The notes: generated from the letters alone by a model not told the origin. Shown: positions 54,616 to 63,747, numbered from the stretch's first letter. The stretch: DNA of 64,000 bases from Hydrogenovibrio sp. JE_KL2 (GCF_009296185.1 NZ_WBJR01000006.1:102875-166874); one strand, 5' to 3'. Made by a program: numbers and translations.

Positions 54616-54695
54616 CCAAAAAGTCTTACGGTGTCTTTATATATGAATATAATAGGCACCGTTCAAAACCCGTTCTAGGGTTCACTTCTTATCTC

Positions 54696-54772
54696 GCCTC
54701 CTTAGCTCAGTTGGTTAGAGCACCCGACTCATAATCGGTAGGTCCTGTGTTCAAGTCACAGAGGAGGCACCA
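54696..54772 (+). tRNA. tRNA-Ile (CAU), lysidine type
   Basis: A 77-base cloverleaf with acceptor arm GCCTCCT/AGGAGGC and encoded CCA. The anticodon loop CTCATAA gives CAU. The D arm, the GACTCATAATCG anticodon arm and TTCAAGT loop follow E. coli ileX, so it is most likely the AUA-reading tRNA-Ile whose C34 is converted to lysidine by TilS. A TATAAT at 54648-54653 is its probable promoter. The retron follows about 180 bases downstream. Confidence 0.85.
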
Positions 54773-54952
54773 TTTATTTTCATATAAATCATTTCCATAA
54801 AGGAATTTGTCTGTTTAGCTTTTGCGGTTTTCATTTAACTTTATATTTTGGTGGCGTATCTCTAGCAAGTTTAACCTGATCATATCGTGTTGTTTGTTAT
54901 GTAACTTGAGTGCGTTGTAGACTACATGCATCGTTTTCATGTAAAATCAAAA

Positions 54953-55113
54953 AATGGCTCTTTAGCGTTGTAGCTTACTTAATTTTGCTATGTCTGTCGA
55001 TTCGACGGACCCTAACTTATTGAGTGTTTTTGGTGGGCGAAAGAATTAATTTCTTTCGTGCCTAAAGTCACTCAAGAAATTAATTTTTCGCCCCATTAGT
55101 GTAAAGAGCCATC
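54953..55113 (+). ncRNA. retron msr-msd RNA
   Basis: ATGGCTCTTTA (a1, 54954-54964) is exactly complementary to TAAAGAGCCAT (a2, 55102-55112). The a1 arm is followed by GCG, so the branching G falls at 54965 in the context TTAGC, as in Ec86. The msr part has a hairpin GTCTGTCG/CGACGGAC (54992-55010). The msd part is a stem of about 20 pairs with one bulge, 55035-55055 against 55074-55094, with an 18-base loop. The RT at 56123 should copy msd into a branched RNA-DNA molecule. A TAAAAT at 54942 may be its -10 box. The remaining 54773-54953 shows nothing else. Confidence 0.88.
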
Positions 55114-55148
55114 TAATTTCTTATGTAATACAGATGTGATTTTTCTTA

Positions 55149-56126
55149 GTGTGTAAATCAATAGAAGAACTTTTAGAAAGGGAATTCAATAAAGTTGATC
55201 TGCAGAAGGTTGCTATTGAAAGATCTGAACATCATATTTTTACTTGTGGTGGAGTTGTGGATATTCAGTCACCACCCTATAAAAGTTTCAGAGATCAATT
55301 TGTTGGGTATACAGCTTCAGATTATCCTGTAATTCATGATGCAATTGTTCAAGCTGAAGATTTTAAAGATTACTTTCATCAAAATACTTACACCGATCTT
55401 CTTGTTTTTGAAGATGAAATAGCCAATATTTCATCATTAGTACTTATCTTTCTCGAAAGCCCTGGTTCATTGGTTGAACTTGGAATTTTTTGTAGCAAAC
55501 CCAGTGTGTTTGAAAAATTGGTTATTGTTGCTCCTCGTGAGGAAACTAAGGATGCCGATTCCTTTATTTACTTAGGTCCTCTTGAATTTATAAGATCAAA
55601 AGAAAATGATTCCGTTCTTATTTATCCATGGCCTAAAGGAGAAGCCACAAGTTTTTCTAAAGACAATTTAATAGACCTTTGCGAGCAGCTAAATGAGAAA
55701 ATTACATCACAGATAAAATCTAAAAAATTCTATCAAAATAATTCTGGGGACATGGCACTTCTGGTCTATGAAATTATAAGAATGTCATACCCTATGCTAA
55801 TAAATGATATTGAGCACGTTCTCACGTTAGGTTTGGGAATGAATTTTCAAGAAATTGAGTTAGGTTTAAAGCGTCATTTATATCTGCTCCAAAAATTACG
55901 TCTTATCGAAAAATACGAATATGGTGGAAATGTTTACTATTACCCGCAAAAACCAAGTGTGCAGATGGTTAAGCTTGGTTATAAGCTTGGAGAGCAGCGT
56001 ATAGAAACCACTAAGCTCAAACTTAAAATGATGAAGATTTTAATTGAAGACAAGAGTTCACAAGCGAGAAAAAGAAAAACTGTTGCTAAAATGATTCATG
56101 ATTTACAAAAGAGCGATGAGCAATGA
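55149..56126 (+). CDS. retron effector, nucleoside-deoxyribosyltransferase-like, Ec86 type
   Basis: A 325-residue toxin-like partner of the retron. The N-terminal domain (about 25-160) has the marks of the deoxyribosyltransferase fold in Ec86-type effectors: HHIFTCGGVVD (28-38) and FLESPGSLVELG (101-112), where Glu103 and Glu110 are candidate catalytic acids. A C-terminal part (about 215-325) is helical with a winged-helix look. In Ec86-like type II-A systems this protein is held by the msDNA-RT complex and, on phage infection, degrades nucleotides or NAD. The start is GTG at 55149; in-frame stops and the absence of ATG upstream or nearby leave no better choice. Low GC against its flanks. Confidence 0.88.
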   Translation: MCKSIEELLEREFNKVDLQKVAIERSEHHIFTCGGVVDIQSPPYKSFRDQFVGYTASDYPVIHDAIVQAEDFKDYFHQNTYTDLLVFEDEIANISSLVLIFLESPGSLVELGIFCSKPSVFEKLVIVAPREETKDADSFIYLGPLEFIRSKENDSVLIYPWPKGEATSFSKDNLIDLCEQLNEKITSQIKSKKFYQNNSGDMALLVYEIIRMSYPMLINDIEHVLTLGLGMNFQEIELGLKRHLYLLQKLRLIEKYEYGGNVYYYPQKPSVQMVKLGYKLGEQRIETTKLKLKMMKILIEDKSSQARKRKTVAKMIHDLQKSDEQ

Positions 56127-57073
56127 GCTTGCTTGCATTTTTAAGTGACAACCTTATGTTTCATTCTTCTGAGTTGAAAAAGTTTATTTCAACAGCACCC
56201 CATCGGTATAAACATTATCCAATTCCAAAAAGATCTGGAAATGGGTTTAGGATTATTTCACAGCCTTCTAAAGAGTTAAAGTTTATCCAAAAAATCTTAG
56301 TCGAGCATTTAGAAGAAGTAGTAATCATTCATCATAAGGCTTTAGCCTATCGTAAAGGGCTTAGTATCAAAGATAACGCGCTGCTACATAAAGCTAATCC
56401 ATATCTTCTGAAAATGGATTTTAAAGATTTTTTCCCGAGTATAGTTCCAGAACTCTTTTTTGATGCACTATTAAAGCAAGATATTCATTTTTCTAAGCAA
56501 GATTACGCTTTGCTTCAAAAAGTATTTTTTATGAAAAAAACAAGGAAATCTCCATTTATATTAAGTATTGGAGCTCCTAGTTCTCCTTTAATATCAAATG
56601 CTGTGATGTTTGAGTTTGATAAACAGATTGATGAGTTGTGTCAGAAAAGAAATATAACCTATAGTCGTTATGCGGATGATCTTGTCTTTTCCTCTAAAAT
56701 AGACGGAGCTTTGTTTGATCTACCAAAGTTAGTTGAAGGAGTTTTGGATAAAGATTATTTTGGCTTAATTCGCATAAATAAAGATAAAACAGTATTCTCC
56801 TCTAAAGCACATAATCGACATATAACCGGGGTCACTATAACAAATGATAATAAGCTATCAATTGGAAGGGATAAAAAGCGTTTGTTATCATCAAAAGTGC
56901 ATAGATATTCTTTAAATCAATTAGAGGCAGAATTGGCGGCAAAGTTATCAGGTGAAATTAGTTTTGCAATTTTTATTGAGCCTTCTTTTAAAGCTTTTCT
57001 AATTAGAAAATATGGACGCGATGTTGTTGAATCTCTATTAAGGTTTAATTTCGAAAATACACCTGAATTATGA
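56123..57073 (+). CDS. retron reverse transcriptase
   Basis: A 316-residue group II-related RT. Motifs in order: IPKRSGNGFRIISQP (34-48), MDFKDFFPS (98-106), IGAPSSPLISNAVM (149-162), the catalytic SRYADDLVFSS (181-191, Asp185-Asp186), INKDKT, and the retron-specific HNRHITGVTI (230-239), equivalent to the VTG motif that binds the msr. The length is typical of retron RTs. Its ATG overlaps the effector stop (ATGA), so the two are translationally coupled. It primes from the 2'-OH of the branching G in the RNA gene upstream. Confidence 0.95.
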   Translation: MSLLAFLSDNLMFHSSELKKFISTAPHRYKHYPIPKRSGNGFRIISQPSKELKFIQKILVEHLEEVVIIHHKALAYRKGLSIKDNALLHKANPYLLKMDFKDFFPSIVPELFFDALLKQDIHFSKQDYALLQKVFFMKKTRKSPFILSIGAPSSPLISNAVMFEFDKQIDELCQKRNITYSRYADDLVFSSKIDGALFDLPKLVEGVLDKDYFGLIRINKDKTVFSSKAHNRHITGVTITNDNKLSIGRDKKRLLSSKVHRYSLNQLEAELAAKLSGEISFAIFIEPSFKAFLIRKYGRDVVESLLRFNFENTPEL

Positions 57074-57143
57074 ATCCGCTTGAATATGAGTCAGCAGAGT
57101 TCTAAGTACAGTTATTGATGGAATCCTAAGTTAAAGGAAACTT

Positions 57144-57860
57144 TTAGTCTTCTCTATTAACGAGCGTGCCTCTTAAGAAAATGTCTACACCTTGGTAGAG
57201 GGCTGTATCAAGTTCTTCTTGTGTGGTGACAATGCCGAGTAAGCATTTCATTAGAGGGGCTTTGATCATTTCAAGTAATTGATTGGCAGCCATGTCGCAG
57301 TTCTGAATGCGCATTTTGTTGCAGTTGACTTGTTTTTTCAGGTAGGAAGAAAGGATGCGATTGGCTCTTTGTGGGCCGTGTGTATAGAAGATTCTTTGAA
57401 TTTCTTGTTTGTCGATGCTGTTTTCGGCAACAACGATTTTATACAGGGAAAGTCCGTCTGGTTTGTGTGCGAGACTTTGGAGTCGTCGACCAAAGTTCAG
57501 GAGACTTGTTTTGATGTCGTCTGTCCAGACGTCTTCTGATTCAAAGTCATCAAAGAGTTCACTGGTTTTGATTTTTAGCACGGCTTCAAATAAACCAAGT
57601 TTATTGCCGAATAGTCTATAGAGTGTGCCTAGAGAGCCGCCTGCTTCTTTTACAATTTCGTTGACACTCGCACCATCGTATCCATTTTTAAGGAATGCGG
57701 CGGTGGCAACTTCGAGAAGTTTTTGGTGTCGAGCAATGCCTCGTTTGGTGGTGCAAATACAATCAACGCCTTTGGTAAATGAGGCTTCCGAGTTGTCTGT
57801 TTGCTGGCAATCTGTGTTTTGAGTTTTCAATATATCTTCCATGGCGTGGTATTTTATCAT
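57144..57860 (-). CDS. TetR-family repressor of the efflux operon
   Basis: A 238-residue regulator with an unusually long N-terminal tail (about 30 residues with four Cys), then the TetR helix-turn-helix (about 40-85: ATAAFLKNGYDGASVNEIVK, GTLYRLFGNKLGLFEAV) and a helical ligand domain. It is divergent from the RND efflux genes with 102 bases between, containing a 20-base palindrome, which fits AcrR-type control. The cysteines at the N-terminus might sense metal or oxidant; this is speculative. A start at 57842 is also possible. Confidence 0.88.
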   Translation of the reverse strand: MIKYHAMEDILKTQNTDCQQTDNSEASFTKGVDCICTTKRGIARHQKLLEVATAAFLKNGYDGASVNEIVKEAGGSLGTLYRLFGNKLGLFEAVLKIKTSELFDDFESEDVWTDDIKTSLLNFGRRLQSLAHKPDGLSLYKIVVAENSIDKQEIQRIFYTHGPQRANRILSSYLKKQVNCNKMRIQNCDMAANQLLEMIKAPLMKCLLGIVTTQEELDTALYQGVDIFLRGTLVNRED

Positions 57861-57900
57861 TCATTTTAGAAAATAATCATTATTCCCTATAGACAAACGA

Positions 57901-57920
57901 AGTGTAATGTATGCTACACT
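57901..57920. promoter_or_regulatory. probable TetR operator
   Basis: AGTGTAATGTATGCTACACT is an inverted repeat with six-base arms AGTGTA/TACACT, and the inner TGTA/TACA extends the symmetry. It lies in the divergent region where both promoters must be. Confidence 0.6.
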
Positions 57921-57962
57921 ATTGTTCAAATTTAATTTTTTTATTTAATGGGATGTTGATAT

Positions 57963-59117
57963 ATGTATGGCTTTAACTTTGTTGTGACAAGAAAAATGAC
58001 TGTCGTTTCATTGGTTGCTGCTCTATTTAGTGCATCGGCTGTTGCTGAACAAAAGAGACCTCCAATGCCTGCCCCGGTTGTTGTTGTGAAAAAAACGGAT
58101 GTACCTGTAATTTATGAATATCCTGCTAGAACGGAAGCTGCGCAACAGGTACAAGTAGTTGCTCAGGTGTCGGGTATTTTGGAGAAGAAGTATTACCAGG
58201 ACGGTGATAAGGTCAAGGCAGGGCAGGATTTGTACTTGATTGATCCAAGACGTTATCAAGCAAAAGTAACTCAAGCAAAAGCGCAAGTGGATGTTGAAGA
58301 AGCGAAGGTGAAGCAAGCCGAGCGTGAATATAAGCGTGTTAAAGGTTTGTATAAGAACAAGGCGGTAAGTGAGCAGGAAGTGGACAATGCATTGTCCAGT
58401 TTTGAGTTGGCTCAAGCCGGTCTTGAAGGTGCAAAAGCTTCTTTGAGTGATGCACAAATTGATTTGGGTTATACGAAAGTGAAAGCTGAGATTTCAGGTT
58501 TTACAAGTCAGAAACAACAAGATGTTGGTAGTTTGGTAGGCACGTCTGCTGCTAATAGCACGCTGACGACTATTACGAATTTAGACACGATTTATGCGAA
58601 CTTTTCGATTCCAGATAATGACATGAGTGAGCAACGTAGTTTGGTTGCGTCAGGTCAACTGGTAATGCCTGCAGATAGAAAGTTTGATGCTGAGATGATC
58701 GGACAGGATCAAAAGGTCATTGGCAAAGGTGTGTTGGATTTTACAGACAGTAAAATCGATACGAGCACGGGGAGTGTGATGGCAAGAGCAACTTTCGCGA
58801 ATGCTAATCACGTTTTGCTACCGGGTGAATTTGTTCGGATACGTTTGTCAGGAGCGAAGCGACTAGGTGTGTTTACGATTCCTCAAAAAGCGGTGTTGCA
58901 AGTTGGACAGCAGGCGTTTGTTTATGTTGTGAAAAATGGCGTGGCGAATTTGATGCCGATACAGATTGCGACAACAAGTGGCGATAAGTTCTTGGTGAAT
59001 GGCGGGCTTAAAGAAGGTGATCAGGTGGTTACAGCAAACCTGATTAAGTTGCGTCCGAATACGCCGGTTTCCCCTATTGTTCCAGGCGCAGTACCAAAAG
59101 CACAAGCGAATAAATAA
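57963..59117 (+). CDS. RND efflux membrane-fusion protein (AcrA/MexA type)
   Basis: A 384-residue periplasmic adaptor. A signal peptide (cleavage about residue 28, ASAVAEQ) is followed by the lipoyl/barrel-sandwich half (RTEAAQQVQVVAQVSGILEK), a coiled-coil hairpin (about 100-165), the second lipoyl half and the beta-barrel and membrane-proximal domains. There is no lipobox cysteine, unlike AcrA. It links the pump and outer-membrane channel. Confidence 0.94.
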   Translation: MYGFNFVVTRKMTVVSLVAALFSASAVAEQKRPPMPAPVVVVKKTDVPVIYEYPARTEAAQQVQVVAQVSGILEKKYYQDGDKVKAGQDLYLIDPRRYQAKVTQAKAQVDVEEAKVKQAEREYKRVKGLYKNKAVSEQEVDNALSSFELAQAGLEGAKASLSDAQIDLGYTKVKAEISGFTSQKQQDVGSLVGTSAANSTLTTITNLDTIYANFSIPDNDMSEQRSLVASGQLVMPADRKFDAEMIGQDQKVIGKGVLDFTDSKIDTSTGSVMARATFANANHVLLPGEFVRIRLSGAKRLGVFTIPQKAVLQVGQQAFVYVVKNGVANLMPIQIATTSGDKFLVNGGLKEGDQVVTANLIKLRPNTPVSPIVPGAVPKAQANK

Positions 59118-59129
59118 AAGGACGTCTTC

Positions 59130-62100
59130 ATGATTTCAAAGTTTTTCATTGACCGTCCGGTTATGGCGACGGTTTTTTCTGCAATTATTGTGATTGCCGG
59201 TTATATCGGTATGAAAGCACTGCCGATTGCTGAGTATCCTCAGATTGTTCCGCCGCAGGTAAATGTAACGGCAAGCTATCCGGGAGCTAATGCTGAAACC
59301 ATTTCTAGTACGGTTGCGGCGCCTTTAGAGCAGGCGATTAACGGTGTTGATAATATGATTTATATTAACAGTACCACGTCGTCGGCAGGGACATTGAACT
59401 TAACCGTTACCTTTAAGATTGGCACGGATGCGGACAAGGCAACGATTGATGTTAACAATAAGGTGCAGAGTGCCTTGAGTCAGTTGCCGGAAGAGGTTCA
59501 GCGCTTAGGGGTGCAGGTGAACAAGCGTTCAAACAGTATTCTTAAGGTTATTGCGTTGTATTCACCAGACTCTAGTTTGGATACAGTCTTTATTGCCAAC
59601 TATGGTTTGATTAACGTTTTAGATGACTTGAAGCGTATTCCGGGTGTCGGAGAAGTTCGCCAATTCGGTAGTAAGAACTACTCGATGCGAATTTGGCTTA
59701 ACCCGAACAAAATGGCGAAATACGGTTTAACGCCAAGCGATATCGCGACGGCTATTCGTGGGCAAAACTCTCAGTTTGCAGCGGGTCGTTTTGGTCAAGA
59801 GCCGATGGATAAGCCTCAGGCGTTTACTTATACGGTCACGACGGAAGGTCGTTTCAGTGATGTAAAAGAGTTTCAGAATATTATTCTTAGAGCAAATAAG
59901 GATGGTAGCCGCTTAAGACTAAAAGATGTGGCGCGTGTGGAGTTGGGGGCGCAAGCCTATAACTTTAATGCGACTTATGATGGCAAGCCAACGGTTCCTC
60001 TGGGGATTTTCTTGCAGCCGGGTGCAAACGCCTTGGAAGTGTCCAAATTGGTTGACCAGGAAATGCATCGTATGTCAGAGAAATTTCCTGTCGGTTTGAA
60101 GTATGCCATTCCATACGATACGACAGAGTTTGTGAAAATCTCCATTGAAAAAGTTGTGCAAACACTGTTTGAAGCCTTGTTGCTGGTGGTACTGGTGGTG
60201 TTTTTGTTCTTGCAGAACTGGCGTGCGACGATTATTCCGGTGTTGGCGATTCCGGTGTCGATTGTCGGTACTTTTGCCGGGCTTTATTTATTAGGCTTTT
60301 CGATAAACCAGCTGACGCTGTTCGGGATGATTCTTGCGATAGGTATCGTGGTGGATGACGCCATTATCGTTATTGAAAACGTAGAGAGGATCATGTCTTC
60401 CGAAGGGTTGAGCCCTAGAGAGGCGACGATAAAGGCGATGCATGAAGTAACCGCGCCGGTTATCGCAATCGTGCTGGTGCTTTCCGCGGTATTTATCCCG
60501 GTTGCCTTTATTCAAGGTTTGACGGGGGAGATGTATAAGCAGTTTGCGATCACCATTGTGGTATCGGTGACGATTTCCGGGATTGTGGCATTGACACTGA
60601 CGCCGGCACTTTGTGCGAACCTAATTAAACCGGAACATCAGGTTACAGGTAAGTTTTTCGATAAATTCAATGCTGGTTTTGGGTGGTTAACCGATAAGTT
60701 TGGCGCGGGTGTAAGCAAGATCATGCGTTATAGCTTGTTGAGTCTTATTTTGTTTATTGGTTTGGGTGCTTTAACGTATCAGCAATTAACAACAATTCCA
60801 AAAAGTTTGATTCCGCAGGAAGATAAAGGAACGATGTTTGTTTTGTCATACTTGCCCCCAGCCAGTTCTTTGTCGAGAACCGAAAAGGTAAGAGATCAAG
60901 TTTCGGAAATGGTACGTAAGCACCCAGGTGTTGAGCATGCGATCAGTTTTGCAGGGTTTGATTTACAGACATTTGCGGAAAAAACGGATTCAGGGGTTTC
61001 TTTTGTGAAACTGAAACCTTGGGACGAGCGTAAAGCCCCAAATCTATCAGAGCAGGCTATTGTCGGTTCTTTGTTCGGGCAGTTGATGCGTGTGCCGGAT
61101 GCGTTCTCAATCCCAATCGGTATGCCTACCATTATGGGCTTGAGTATGACGGGTGGTTTTGAAGTTTACCTGCAGAACCGTAATGGTACTGGATCGCTTG
61201 AATTGAGTAAGATTACCGATGAGTTGGTGAAAAAAGCAAGTCAGCGACCTGAGTTGAAACAGGTAAGAACGACTTTCTCGACAAAAGTACCGCAGTATCG
61301 CGCAGTGCTAGACCGTGAAAAAGCCAATGCCATGCAGGTGCCTGTTAACCAAGTGTTTGCGGCGATGCAGGCGACTTTTGGTAGCTTGTATGTCAACGAC
61401 TTCAACCTTTATGGACGTACTTATAAGGTAAATCTTCAGTCAGAAGCGAAATATCGTGAAGGACCTAGAGATATGTCGCAGGTGTTTGTGCGCTCTACCA
61501 CAGGGAAGATGGTACCGTTAAGTTCGCTGGTCTCATTTAAGCGTGTAACGGGTGCGGACATTGTTGATCGATTCAACTTGTTCCCTGCGGCTAAGCTGAT
61601 GGGTGAGCCAGCACCGGGTTATACTTCCGGTCAAGCGTTAAAAGCATTTGAAGAAGTGGCTAATCAGGTTTTACCTGAAGGTTATACGCTTGGTTGGGTT
61701 GGTGAAGCTTTCCAAGAGAAGCAAGCTTCTGGTGCTGGTGCGCAAGCCTTTATGTTCGGGTTATTGTTTGTATTCCTGATTCTTGCTGCGCAATATGAGC
61801 GTTGGACGATTCCTGTAGCCGTTATTGTGGCGGTACCGTTCGCAGTACTTGGCGCATCGGTCGCAGTGCATTTGGCAGGGCTGAGTAACGATATTTATTT
61901 CGAGCTTGGTTTGCTGACGCTGATAGGGCTTTCTGCTAAGAATGCCATCTTGATTGTCGAGTTTGCGATGCAGAAGCGTAAGGCGGGTATGGATCTGGCT
62001 CAAGCAGCAACTGAAGCAGCTAAATTAAGATTTAGACCGATTGTTATGACGTCTTTGGCATTCACCATTGGTGCGGTGCCACTTATGTTGAGTGAAGGTG

Positions 62101-62276
62101 CCGGTGCTGCAGCGCGTCATGCTGTAGGGACAGGGGTTGTTGGTGGTATGGTTGCTGCAACTTTCTTGGCGCCTTTGTTTATACCGATGTTCTTTAGATG
62201 GGTTGCGGCTTTCTCAGAATACGTATCCAAAGAAAAGATTTCGGAAAAACATTTACCTAAAGAAGAGTCATTATGA
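59130..62276 (+). CDS. RND multidrug efflux transporter, HAE1 family
   Basis: A 1048-residue proton-driven inner-membrane pump of the AcrB/MexB group with 12 membrane segments and two large periplasmic loops. FFIDRPVMATVFSAIIVIAG opens it; GMILAIGIVVDDAIIVIENVER holds the Asp-Asp proton relay in segment 4, and LLTLIGLSAKNAILIVEFA the lysine of segment 10. It lies 12 bases after the fusion protein. Substrates cannot be read from sequence. Confidence 0.97.
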   Translation: MISKFFIDRPVMATVFSAIIVIAGYIGMKALPIAEYPQIVPPQVNVTASYPGANAETISSTVAAPLEQAINGVDNMIYINSTTSSAGTLNLTVTFKIGTDADKATIDVNNKVQSALSQLPEEVQRLGVQVNKRSNSILKVIALYSPDSSLDTVFIANYGLINVLDDLKRIPGVGEVRQFGSKNYSMRIWLNPNKMAKYGLTPSDIATAIRGQNSQFAAGRFGQEPMDKPQAFTYTVTTEGRFSDVKEFQNIILRANKDGSRLRLKDVARVELGAQAYNFNATYDGKPTVPLGIFLQPGANALEVSKLVDQEMHRMSEKFPVGLKYAIPYDTTEFVKISIEKVVQTLFEALLLVVLVVFLFLQNWRATIIPVLAIPVSIVGTFAGLYLLGFSINQLTLFGMILAIGIVVDDAIIVIENVERIMSSEGLSPREATIKAMHEVTAPVIAIVLVLSAVFIPVAFIQGLTGEMYKQFAITIVVSVTISGIVALTLTPALCANLIKPEHQVTGKFFDKFNAGFGWLTDKFGAGVSKIMRYSLLSLILFIGLGALTYQQLTTIPKSLIPQEDKGTMFVLSYLPPASSLSRTEKVRDQVSEMVRKHPGVEHAISFAGFDLQTFAEKTDSGVSFVKLKPWDERKAPNLSEQAIVGSLFGQLMRVPDAFSIPIGMPTIMGLSMTGGFEVYLQNRNGTGSLELSKITDELVKKASQRPELKQVRTTFSTKVPQYRAVLDREKANAMQVPVNQVFAAMQATFGSLYVNDFNLYGRTYKVNLQSEAKYREGPRDMSQVFVRSTTGKMVPLSSLVSFKRVTGADIVDRFNLFPAAKLMGEPAPGYTSGQALKAFEEVANQVLPEGYTLGWVGEAFQEKQASGAGAQAFMFGLLFVFLILAAQYERWTIPVAVIVAVPFAVLGASVAVHLAGLSNDIYFELGLLTLIGLSAKNAILIVEFAMQKRKAGMDLAQAATEAAKLRFRPIVMTSLAFTIGAVPLMLSEGAGAAARHAVGTGVVGGMVAATFLAPLFIPMFFRWVAAFSEYVSKEKISEKHLPKEESL

Positions 62277-63724
62277 GTAATTTCAAGTTTAAAAAAACCA
62301 TGAAAATATTTTCACCCAAGCACTTAATGGTGATGACTCCATTGCTGTTGGCGGCATGTAGTCAAATGCCTGTTTATGAAAAGCCTAAAGTAGATATGCC
62401 AAAAGTTTGGGCAGAGTCATTGCCAACATCTGTGCAAAAAGCTCAGATGACAGAAGAACAGTGGTGGGATAGTTTGTCCGGTGACAAAGTTTTGTATCAA
62501 TTGATTGAAAAAGGGCGAGCGCAGAACAAAGATATTCAAATTGCTGTTCTACGTCTCAAGCAGGAAAGGTCTTACCTGACTCAAGCCCAGGCTGGAAGTT
62601 ATCCAGAACTTGATGCCACGGCTGGAGCCTCTCGTACTAAGTCTAGTGATCAAACTTATCCTGTTGGCCAAGGCGCGGAATACAATAGTTATTCTTTAGG
62701 TGGGTTGTTGAGCTATGAAGTTGATATTTGGGGGAGAGTCTCTTCCATGAAAGCTTCAGCTGAGGCAAGCCTAAAAGCAACTGAAGCCAACAAAGATGCT
62801 GTCGACTTGAGTGTCACGGCAGCAATCGCCAATGCATATCTTAATTTACGAGCACTTGATCACTCTGTCATTCTTGCAGAAGATACGGTGACTTCTCGTA
62901 AAGAAGCGCTTGATTTAAGAAAGAAACAGTTGCAGCTTGGAAGTATTACGCCTTTATCTGTTCAACAGGCAGAAGCTGAATTGGCTTCGGTTCAAGTGTC
63001 TCTATATAAATTAAGAGAGCAAAGAGATTTGCAGCGCCATGCATTGTCTTTGTTATTGGGTGAATCGCCAGAGAAGATTTTGCAAGATAGCGAAAAACCT
63101 GATGGTAAAAAGTTCAAAGATCATCAAGTTTTGTCTGTACCAATGGGGGTACCTTCGGACCTTCTTTTAAGAAGACCTGATGTAGTCGCTGCAGAGCAGA
63201 ACCTGATTGCTGCGAATGCCAATATAGGGGTTGCACGTGCTTCACTATTCCCAAGTATCAGTCTGACAGGCTTGTTAGGGGTTCAAAGTGAATCCTTATC
63301 TAACCTGTTTAAAGATGATGCGTTTAATTGGAATGTAGGTGCTAGCTTAACGGCGCCGATATTTGATTATGGTAAGAGAAGAGCGGATGTTGAAATTAGC
63401 CAAGCCGAAGAGAAAGAGATGTTGATTCAATATCAAGATACTGTCCGCAAAGGCTTTGCTGAAACACTAGATGCCTTGACGCAATATCATGCAAGTCAGT
63501 TACAGTTGGAAGCGCAACAAAGACAAGTGACCGCTTTGGCAAACTCGTTGGATCTGGCAAAAAAACGTTTTGATGCCGGATACTCCAGTTATCTAGAAGT
63601 TCTTGATGCACAAAGAAGCTTGTTTAACGCACAGCTTTCATATGTGAATACCAAGTTGGAGCACTACTCATCTTTAGTCAGTATCTATAAAGCTATTGGC
63701 GGAAACTGGATCTTGAAGAGTTAA
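62273..63724 (+). CDS. outer-membrane efflux lipoprotein (OprM/NodT type)
   Basis: A 483-residue trimeric outer-membrane channel. A signal peptide ends in lipobox LLLAACS (Cys at about 28). Two outer-membrane efflux repeats follow, with GLLSYEVDIWGRV, VPSDLLLRRPDVVAAEQNLIAANANIGVARASLFPSISLTG, FDYGKRRAD and RFDAGYSSYLEVLDAQRSLF. It overlaps the pump by ATGA, completing a three-gene tripartite operon. Confidence 0.95.
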   Translation: MSNFKFKKTMKIFSPKHLMVMTPLLLAACSQMPVYEKPKVDMPKVWAESLPTSVQKAQMTEEQWWDSLSGDKVLYQLIEKGRAQNKDIQIAVLRLKQERSYLTQAQAGSYPELDATAGASRTKSSDQTYPVGQGAEYNSYSLGGLLSYEVDIWGRVSSMKASAEASLKATEANKDAVDLSVTAAIANAYLNLRALDHSVILAEDTVTSRKEALDLRKKQLQLGSITPLSVQQAEAELASVQVSLYKLREQRDLQRHALSLLLGESPEKILQDSEKPDGKKFKDHQVLSVPMGVPSDLLLRRPDVVAAEQNLIAANANIGVARASLFPSISLTGLLGVQSESLSNLFKDDAFNWNVGASLTAPIFDYGKRRADVEISQAEEKEMLIQYQDTVRKGFAETLDALTQYHASQLQLEAQQRQVTALANSLDLAKKRFDAGYSSYLEVLDAQRSLFNAQLSYVNTKLEHYSSLVSIYKAIGGNWILKS

Positions 63725-63742
63725 AATCTACCAGGTTGGGTC
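63723..63742. repeat. dispersed 20-base repeat, single copy
   Basis: AAAATCTACCAGGTTGGG starts within the stop codon of the channel gene. It has no partner, and a separate terminator follows. Confidence 0.8.
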
Positions 63743-63747
63743 TCTAT

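Noticed and set aside
57074..57143. Right attachment site for the retron
   Set aside because: No match to the 3' end of tRNA-Ile is present in this interval.
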